A stretch of 19,246 bases of DNA from an uncultured Lachnospiraceae bacterium. GTDB taxonomy: Bacteria > Bacillota > Clostridia > Lachnospirales > Lachnospiraceae. Within the stretch, counting starts at the first letter, position 1. Each line of letters starts with the position of its first letter. Below are positions 14,541 through 19,246 of the stretch, piece by piece. The stretch is from positions 808 through 20,053 of the forward strand of contig CAJTSD010000053.1 of the NCBI GenBank assembly GCA_910578795.1, written 5' to 3'. Below the pieces are notes generated by a model. That model searched no databases, was not told the DNA's origin, and was given only the letters and a program-made list of their open reading frames with translations. The position numbers and the translations under genes were made by a program.

Positions 14541-14588
14541 GGTATGAAAAGAAAAAGAGAGGTATTTGTTCCGGCAGATACCTCTCTT
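14541..14588 (-). terminator. Intrinsic terminator of the Xre regulator gene
   Basis: AAGAGAGGTAT (14555-14565) pairs perfectly with ATACCTCTCTT (14578-14588). Read on the minus strand, the 11-bp hairpin is followed by TTTTTCTTTTC, a clear T-run. It lies 19 bases past the regulator stop codon and separates it from the convergent uxuB gene. On the plus strand there is no T-run, so it is at most a weak terminator for uxuB. Confidence 0.85.
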
Positions 14589-14607
14589 GGCATTCGATAA
14601 AATATCA

Positions 14608-15441
14608 TTATGACAGAAATTCAAATATGGATTTTTCTGTTTCCAGTTCCCCTGCAATTTGTACTGCAAGCTGTTGCGGGGATAGAATCGGATTTTCCTG
14701 CAGCAGGCTTTCTGTTCGTTCAATAATTTTCGGAAGATAGCAGATCGGTTTCCCCTGTGCCAAAAACTCCTTCAATAGATCCAGTAAAAATCCGTAAGAA
14801 ATTTTATCGGGCACGGTGTTCTCTACCAAAGCAGGATAGGCAACCGCCAAATTATCTACCAGTTGCTTAACAAGATCCTTATTTAGAATATCCGCATACC
14901 GATTCCGCACCGTCTTTTCCAAACACGCAATCATCTTCGCATAGTGCGATTCCTCGTTGCCGCATAAGACTTCGCTATGAAGAACATTGCGGTACGCTAA
15001 AATCATAAACTGATTATCTTTTAACATTTCCTCGTCCCGTATCCAAACAAGCGGCATCAGAATGCCCTCCTTCGCAAGTCGTGTCCGCACATCCTCAAAA
15101 TCTTTCACATAATTATTTGAAAACGCAGGCACAAAGCTTACAGAAAAAATCAATTCCAACGGAGGAAGGCAGTTTCTAAGATGATGCAGTATTGTATCCT
15201 CCGTGTCTTTGTCTGTGCTCTCTGTAATGCTCTGTGCATCTGTTCCCAACAGACAGTCCGCACGAATTTCCAGTACCTTGCACAAAGAGATTAAAAGGGT
15301 AACATCCGGTAGACTTTGGTTTCTCTCCCATTTGCTGAGCGCCTGCGGGGTTACACCGATACGGTTTGCTAACTCCTCCTGCGTCATGTTTTTGTTTTGC
15401 CGATAGGCAGAAATTCGGCTCCCCAGTTCCAAATTCGTCAT
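14608..15441 (-). CDS. Xre-family transcriptional regulator with unknown C-terminal domain
   Basis: This 277-aa protein has an N-terminal helix-turn-helix of the Xre/Cro type (about residues 5-62): LGSRISAYRQNKNMTQEELA then NRIGVTPQALSKWERNQSLP. It binds DNA. The C-terminal two thirds are helical and not recognised; they may sense a ligand or mediate oligomerisation. I chose the ATG at 15441 because AAAGGAG lies 9 bases upstream; the ATG at 15447 is too close to it. It is convergent to uxuB and has its own terminator, so it need not control the uxu genes. The decayed island lies directly upstream of it, and it may be the island's old regulator or simply the boundary gene. Confidence 0.87.
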   Translation of the reverse strand: MTNLELGSRISAYRQNKNMTQEELANRIGVTPQALSKWERNQSLPDVTLLISLCKVLEIRADCLLGTDAQSITESTDKDTEDTILHHLRNCLPPLELIFSVSFVPAFSNNYVKDFEDVRTRLAKEGILMPLVWIRDEEMLKDNQFMILAYRNVLHSEVLCGNEESHYAKMIACLEKTVRNRYADILNKDLVKQLVDNLAVAYPALVENTVPDKISYGFLLDLLKEFLAQGKPICYLPKIIERTESLLQENPILSPQQLAVQIAGELETEKSIFEFLS

Positions 15442-15481
15442 TGTCATCTGCTCCTTTCTGTGTTTTTCCTGTACTATCAAA

Positions 15482-15487
15482 ATTATA
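15482..15487 (-). promoter_or_regulatory. Possible -10 element of the Xre regulator gene
   Basis: On the minus strand TATAAT lies about 40 bases upstream of the regulator start codon. The expected -35 position holds only a weak match (TTGCGG, 16-base spacing). Confidence 0.35.
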
Positions 15488-15683
15488 ACGTTCGTTTTGT
15501 GCGCCGCAAGCTGTAAGGTGACTTGCTGATAAATTTATTTTATCACACACAAGAAAGGTCCGTAAAACAACGAAGCATTGAGTTGCGCTTAAACGATAGA
15601 AAAGTGGGTTATTTCTTATCACTCTAAAGGAGGCACTGCATAGGTTGTGAAGCAAAGAAGTATCGTCAGAAAATTCAGAAAAC

Positions 15684-15776
15684 ATTATACAAAGTAACGA
15701 TAAGGATTATACAAAATGACGATATTGGGAAAAGTTTCAAAAACCTCTTGAAATATCCTGAAAATGGTGTTATTCT
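15684..15776 (+). promoter_or_regulatory. Promoter with 22-bp tandem operator repeat
   Basis: ATTATACAAA occurs at 15684-15693 and 15706-15715, and each copy is followed by a TNACGATA-like tail (94-102 and 116-124 of the same block), giving a 22-base period of about two helical turns. A strong promoter follows: TTGAAA at 15748-15753, a 17-base spacer and TATTCT at 15771-15776. Direct repeats just upstream of -35 are typical response-regulator activation sites. No intact gene follows, so it looks like the remaining control region of a lost operon. Confidence 0.5.
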
Positions 15777-16181
15777 ACAATCACAAAGAGAGCAGAGAAA
15801 AGCATAAAAGATACCATTAATCTTTCAGCTTTATCCTATATATTTTCGGAAACCGTAAACAATAGCGATAAAGGGTATGCTTAAGAAAGGAGATGAGTCC
15901 ATTGGATGGCACACAAACCTTAATCTGATGAAAATGAAAATCCTTAACGAATATGAGAATGAGAGAATGTGTATTTAAGAGGATTGTACACATAGGAAAA
16001 GATTAAGAGAATGTTTCAGAGAGAGTAATCGGATTAATGGAACACAAAGAGGACGCAAAACCGGAAGAAAAAAGAGTACCATAAAAAATTCGGCAAATAA
16101 AAAAAGAATGGTACAAGGAAGAAGAAAAAAGAGAAAAGAAAATGCCGAGAAAGAGGAAAAAATTGGATATTGCAATGAATT
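15777..16181. other. Non-coding stretch of decayed island, purine-rich at its end
   Basis: I see no credible gene in this 405-base stretch. Several Shine-Dalgarno-like AAAGGAG motifs precede only frames of 10-16 codons. From about 16000 to 16175 the plus strand is strongly purine-rich (runs of A and G with few pyrimidines). One 31-codon Lys/Arg/Glu-rich frame (16108-16203) exists there, but it reads as a by-product of that composition. It is best described as a degraded 5' region between the promoter at 15748-15776 and the response-regulator fragment. Confidence 0.5.
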
Positions 16182-16227
16182 AGGGCGGCCGGTATATCAC
16201 TGAAAAAGGATATAGCGGTCGCTCTTT
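16182..16227 (+). terminator. Terminator-like hairpin
   Basis: A 17-base left arm (16182-16198, AGGGCGGCCGGTATATC) pairs with 16209-16225 through one mismatch and two G-T pairs, closing an 11-base loop, and CTCTTTA follows. It lies between the purine-rich stretch and the response-regulator fragment. It may be an attenuator left from the original operon. Confidence 0.5.
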
Positions 16228-16252
16228 ATGTACACGGACGCGGAAAGGAAAT

Positions 16253-16423
16253 ATGCAGCTTATGCTGATGGATATTAAGCTGCCATTTTACAACGGATAC
16301 CATTGGTGCAGTGAGATTCGGAAGGTTTCGAAGGTGCCGATTATCTTTTTGTCCTCGGCGGCGGATAATATGAATATTGTCATGGTAAACAAGGATGGCA
16401 AAACATATGTATGCAACAATTAA
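16253..16423 (+). pseudogene. Response-regulator receiver fragment (OmpR/BceR type)
   Basis: A 56-codon frame starts MQLMLMDIKLPFYNGYHWC, then EIRKVSKVPIIFLSSAADNM and NIVM. This is the middle of an OmpR-type receiver domain, with the phospho-acceptor Asp in LMDIKLP and the switch Ser in FLSSA. The N-terminal acidic pocket and everything after about the fourth strand are gone, and the frame ends in an unrelated tail (VNKDGKTYVCNN). Both ends look like deletion junctions. Sequences of this kind usually belong to BceRS/VanRS-like two-component systems, and the promoter with direct repeats upstream may be from the same operon. It cannot be functional. Confidence 0.75.
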
Positions 16424-16770
16424 AACTTTTGAATGTAGACAGTATCCCCTATCGTACAGATGCATATAGGGCAGGTGTACGTTCCATGAGAGAATATTAT
16501 GAAACGCATATAGGAGAGCTGACCGATGATGTGTGTGATATTGGTCTTTTGTTTTTAAATGAAGGACAGAATGATTTTGCGGACGCTATTATGGCCGTTA
16601 ATGGTGACAGAATCTCCCTGCAGAATCCGCGTTTGGAAAGGGCTACAATCAAGATGACAGAAACAAGAGCCCAGTTAGCATTAAATGATGATTTATTAGA
16701 TATACCAGATATTTTTGTGACAGGAATTACAAAAGCTTTTTGTGAAGGGGCAGATGTACCTTTGACATAA
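16411..16770 (+). CDS. Hypothetical protein or fragment, 119 aa
   Basis: I do not recognise this frame. It overlaps the tail of the response-regulator fragment and has no ribosome binding site before its first ATG; the frame is open back to 16369. The sequence is soluble and acidic (MREYYETHIGELTDDVCDIG, LNDDLLDIPDIFVTG) with an even amino acid composition, so it once coded for protein. It is probably the 3' part of a larger gene whose start was lost in the deletion near 16390. An AT-rich hairpin follows its stop codon. Confidence 0.4.
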   Translation: MQQLKLLNVDSIPYRTDAYRAGVRSMREYYETHIGELTDDVCDIGLLFLNEGQNDFADAIMAVNGDRISLQNPRLERATIKMTETRAQLALNDDLLDIPDIFVTGITKAFCEGADVPLT

Positions 16771-16771
16771 T

Positions 16772-16797
16772 ATCAACAAACATAATATGTTTTTGAT
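16772..16797. terminator. AT-rich hairpin after the 119-aa frame
   Basis: ATCAA-C-AAACAT (16772-16783) pairs with ATGTTT-TTGAT (16787-16797) around an AAT loop with one bulge. It begins two bases after the stop codon of the 119-aa frame. No T-run follows, so termination is uncertain. Confidence 0.35.
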
Positions 16798-16856
16798 TAT
16801 ATTATACTTGTTTGACAGATATGATGTAATCCCAAAAAATACTAAGGAGCAAAAGT

Positions 16857-17685
16857 ATGAAAGTATATGAGCTATTAGAAGAAGAGGATATTGCGGTTTT
16901 ACGAAGTGAGATTGACTTGTTTGCAGAAATAATATTAAGACCATATGTTGAGAATATTAATAAACAATTGGAAAATTCGGAGAGATTGGCTGGGAAAGAA
17001 ACTTTTGATCCTATTTGGGGTCCCGTTGAATTTAATGCGGGTGAGATTATTTTTTTGGATAGTCCCCTTATTCAACGATTAAGGAAGATTAAACAACTGG
17101 GCTTGGCGAGTTACGTCTATTGTAATGCAGACTATTCTAGGTTCGCACATACAATAGGCGTTTTTTCGCTTGCAGGTCAGATGGCAAATATTATTGCATG
17201 TCGTTGTAAAGAAGTTAATGGTAATGCTAATGGAAAAGCATTGAAAGAAAGCTCACAAGGAGACCATATTGTTTTCTTTGATGATGGGGCATATTCAGGA
17301 AAACAAGTAAGCGGAATATTTGAAGAGTATATGGGCGTTCCATTAGAAAAACGTTCTACAAAGGAGCACCATGTCTCACCGCTTAATGAAGAAGAGAAGA
17401 CGCGGTTAAAAGAACGAAATCTTAGCATTGCGTATATGTGTTTTAATGTTCAGAATAAAGGAATGATAATTGAAACTACTTAAAAATTAGGGGTACGAAT
17501 TAATGACATACAATACATGTATGATATGACAGAAAAAATTTTTGAATTAGAAACAGGATGCTTAAAAGAAGAAAAGCAAAGAAACCTGGTTAAAAAATGG
17601 ATTGTTCCAAGGAAGAGATTGGGTACCTTTATTTTTTAAAACAGATAAACCTGTTGTAGAGGAAGGGCATATTACAAAGCAATAA
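16857..17685 (+). pseudogene. Chimeric HD-domain / PRTase-like remnant
   Basis: AAGGAG precedes a 208-codon frame with two unrelated halves. Residues 51-107 (DPIWGPVEF, SPLIQRLRKIKQLGLASYVY, RFAHTIGVFSLAG) match the start of an HD phosphohydrolase of the dGTPase/SAMHD1 type, but the catalytic HD pair is missing. From about residue 135 the frame continues as a phosphoribosyltransferase-like C-terminal half, with VFFDDGAYSGKQ as the phosphate-binding loop. A TAA at 17481-17483 interrupts it, yet the same frame goes on coherently (KLGVRINDIQYMYDMTEKIF). After a +1 shift near an A-run at 17592, the frame from 17587 to 17685 reads WLKNGLFQGRDWVPLFFKTD, like the end of such proteins. I infer an HD gene and a PRTase gene fused by deletion and then inactivated. 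Related PRTase proteins occur in conflict systems. Confidence 0.65.
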
Positions 17686-18230
17686 TAAAAAGCTGCATAA
17701 TAGCCTTGTTTATTTTGCAACAACACCATTATGTCACTATATATTTTGACGATTACGGATATGCCAGCCTGTCTTATGCAGGATTTGAAAACAATGCGGG
17801 GATGTCTTATGGGCTAGATGAGATATTTCAGTTTTTGAAAGCATACTATCTCAACTGGGGAGGAAGAGTATTATACTTTTTCTTTGAAATTATAATCTTT
17901 CGTTTAGGTGGGTTGCCGCTGATGCAGGTAGTTCAGGCGGTTATTATTGTACTGATAGGAATCATATCAGGTAAAATAGTGTCATTCACGACAAAATCGA
18001 GTCCTTATAAATGCATTGCGTTGGAATTGGTTTTAAGAAATCATTATGAACTCATTAATGCTGGGAAAGAATATAAAGATGGGGGAACGGTAGAAAAAAT
18101 AGTCTTGCATAAACTTAAAAATGATACATTTGCACAGATGATGCCGTATCAGGAAGGGTATGGTTATATAGAGGTGTGGATGAAGAAGTATTATGAACTT
18201 CCTGTGGGGATGGTGTTGGAGTGGGAATAA
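17676..18230 (+). pseudogene. Truncated DUF6056-like membrane protein
   Basis: The reading frame lacks an ATG and a ribosome binding site. Coherent protein sequence begins at about 17676 (KAIIKSCIIALFILQQHHYV) and continues TIYFDDYGYASLSYAG. WGGRVLYFFFEIIIFRLGG and a hydrophobic helix follow. This resembles the N-terminal part of DUF6056 / GtrII-like polytopic membrane proteins, which are often near polysaccharide genes. After about 95 residues it jumps to what looks like the family C-terminus (MMPYQEGYGYIEVWMKKYYE, LPVGMVLEWE). The total of about 185 residues is far short of the 500 or so expected, so most membrane helices are deleted. The family call is from memory of motifs and is moderate. 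Confidence 0.6.
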
Positions 18231-18266
18231 TATGAATATAATTAAAATTCATAAAATGCTGTGGAC

Positions 18267-18290
18267 AAGCAAGTAAATAAGTTGCTTTTT
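18267..18290 (+). terminator. Weak intrinsic terminator
   Basis: AAGCAA (18267-18272) pairs with TTGCTT (18282-18287), followed by TTT, downstream of the DUF6056-like remnant and upstream of the glycosyltransferase promoter. The stem is only 6 bp. Confidence 0.4.
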
Positions 18291-18321
18291 GGGGAAAAAT
18301 ATTGGAAAAACCATAAAAGTA

Positions 18322-18351
18322 TTTACAATATGAAAGTATTAGTTATATAAT
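18322..18351 (+). promoter_or_regulatory. Promoter of the glycosyltransferase gene
   Basis: TTTACA (18322-18327) and TATAAT (18346-18351) are separated by 18 bases and lie 41 bases before the glycosyltransferase start codon. This is one of the best sigma-A-like matches in the window. Confidence 0.55.
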
Positions 18352-18392
18352 GTAGCGTGTATTGGAAATTATATTTGTATAGAATGAGGAAA

Positions 18393-19246
18393 ATGGATAA
18401 ATACGCAATAATAATCGTAACTTACAATAGAAAAGCACTTTTGGAAGAATGTGTAATAAATGCACTAAATCAAACAATACCTGCTTATAAAATAGTAATA
18501 GTCAACAATGCTTCAACTGATGATACTGTGGAGTATCTTAAAGAACATACTTTTGAAAATGAAAGATTTGAAATTATTCATTGTGACAAGAATATCGGAG
18601 GAGCGGGTGGATTTTGTAGAGGGATGCAAATAGCGTTGAATTATAACGTTGATTGGATGTTGGTCATTGATGACGATGCCATATTAAATACTGATTATGC
18701 AGAAAAAATATTGATAGCACTTCAAAATCAAGAAGACTATCAGGCAGCTGCAGGAATTGTAATGACAAATGGTAGTGTTGATAAGCATCATAGAAGAAGG
18801 GTAAGCAAGTACGGAATGCTTTTAAAAATCCTTGATGATTCATATTATCAAAAAGCAACTTTTTCTTGTGATATAGCATCGTTTTGTGGAATGATGGTAA
18901 GAAAAGAACTTGTTGAAAGAATAGGGGTACCGCATTCAGACTATTTTATATTTCATGATGATACAGAGTATTCGCTTCGGATATTAAAATATAGTAAGTT
19001 CCTGGTGGTTACAGACGCAATATTAGATCATAAAACAAAGCCGACAATAGAGAAACTGCCGAGACGGTATACATGGAAGGATTATTATGAAATTAGAAAC
19101 AGACTGCTCTATGTGAGAGAACATGGAAATACATTTGATGTTGTTGTAAATAATCTTGATATATTCGTTCACAAAGTATTTCGTAATTGGGTGTTTGGGA
19201 TTATTAGTAGAGATGGGTATGACTGGAAATATGAGAAGGATTTGGT
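18393..19246 (+). CDS. Family 2 glycosyltransferase (GlfT2-like), partial
   Basis: At least 284 residues are visible and the frame runs off the window. The N-terminus AIIIVTYNRKALLEECVINA is the GT-A nucleotide-binding start. IGGAGGFCRG and WMLVIDDDA (Asp93-95, the metal-binding DxD-type motif) follow, then FIFHDDTEYSLRI. This pattern is typical of the rhamnosyl/galactofuranosyl GT2 subgroup, which transfers sugars from nucleotide donors during cell-surface polysaccharide assembly at the inner membrane face. The in-frame ATG at 18384 is possible, but GAGG lies between it and the ATG at 18393, so I chose the latter. It has its own promoter and probably opens a polysaccharide cluster beyond the window. 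Confidence 0.92.
   Translation, partial: MDKYAIIIVTYNRKALLEECVINALNQTIPAYKIVIVNNASTDDTVEYLKEHTFENERFEIIHCDKNIGGAGGFCRGMQIALNYNVDWMLVIDDDAILNTDYAEKILIALQNQEDYQAAAGIVMTNGSVDKHHRRRVSKYGMLLKILDDSYYQKATFSCDIASFCGMMVRKELVERIGVPHSDYFIFHDDTEYSLRILKYSKFLVVTDAILDHKTKPTIEKLPRRYTWKDYYEIRNRLLYVREHGNTFDVVVNNLDIFVHKVFRNWVFGIISRDGYDWKYEKDL

Noticed and set aside
13548..14723. Long minus-strand open frame of 391 codons
   Set aside because: It is antisense to uxuB, has no ribosome binding site or recognisable domain, and arises from the codon bias of uxuB.
15648..15698. Basic 16-codon frame (GTG start) after AAAGGAGG
   Set aside because: The spacing is 13 bases, the frame is very short, and it overlaps the operator repeat upstream of the mapped promoter, so it is unlikely to be transcribed from it.
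15886..15925. AAAGGAGATGAG with a 10-codon frame
   Set aside because: The ATG immediately adjoins the Shine-Dalgarno motif and the frame is too short to support as a gene.
16108..16203. 31-codon Lys/Arg/Glu-rich frame
   Set aside because: It lacks a convincing ribosome binding site, its composition follows the purine bias of the region, and it ends inside a terminator-like hairpin.
18232..18276. 14-codon frame after the DUF6056-like remnant
   Set aside because: It is too short, lacks a ribosome binding site, and probably is leftover sequence.
1..19246. CRISPR arrays, tRNA or rRNA genes, insertion sequences
   Set aside because: I found no regularly spaced direct repeats, no cloverleaf-like genes, no rRNA sequence and no transposase motifs.

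Overview
The window looks like chromosomal DNA from a low-to-moderate GC gut-type Firmicute, most likely a Lachnospiraceae-like Clostridium. The grounds are AGGAGG-type ribosome binding sites, frequent ATGA stop/start overlaps, a YesM/YesN two-component pair, the short (356 aa) Firmicutes form of UxuA and the long (about 535 aa) clostridial form of UxuB. No tRNA, rRNA, CRISPR array or transposase was seen. All family names rest on recognisable motifs read by eye; no database search was run.

Layout. (1) 1-2747: a palindromic repeat, two translationally coupled Nudix hydrolases, an unrecognised 192-aa protein and the 16S rRNA methyltransferase RsmE. (2) 2748-14531: a co-directional sugar-acid locus. 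It holds a TRAP transporter (lipoprotein receptor DctP, small permease DctQ, large permease DctM), a YcxB-like membrane protein, a YesM-type sensor kinase with a YesN-type response regulator, a second membrane-anchored DctP-like receptor with no permease beside it, an MFS transporter, D-mannonate dehydratase (UxuA) and fructuronate reductase (UxuB). UxuB and UxuA convert D-fructuronate to D-mannonate and then to 2-keto-3-deoxygluconate, so the transporters and sensor probably handle hexuronates or related sugar acids. (3) 14541-15441: a convergent Xre-type regulator with its own terminator. (4) 15442-18230: a decayed AT-rich island. It contains an apparently orphaned promoter with a 22-bp direct repeat, a response-regulator fragment, an unknown 119-aa frame, a chimeric HD/phosphoribosyltransferase-like pseudogene and a shrunken DUF6056-like membrane protein. 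(5) 18322-19246: a good promoter followed by a family 2 glycosyltransferase that runs off the window.

The least expected signal is between the genes. Three families of palindromic elements fill most gaps of the sugar-acid locus. F1 lies at 91-217, 4073-4133 and, inverted, at 10233-10282. F2 lies at 9042-9145 and 12669-12794. F3 lies at 11523-11603 and 12842-12892. Copies differ in sequence but keep base pairing through compensatory changes, which suggests selection on structure. The dctP-dctQ gap adds a multi-hairpin region with a possible pseudoknot. The second notable point is yesM-yesN-dctP2, which resembles a three-component sensor in which an anchored binding protein reports ligand to the kinase.
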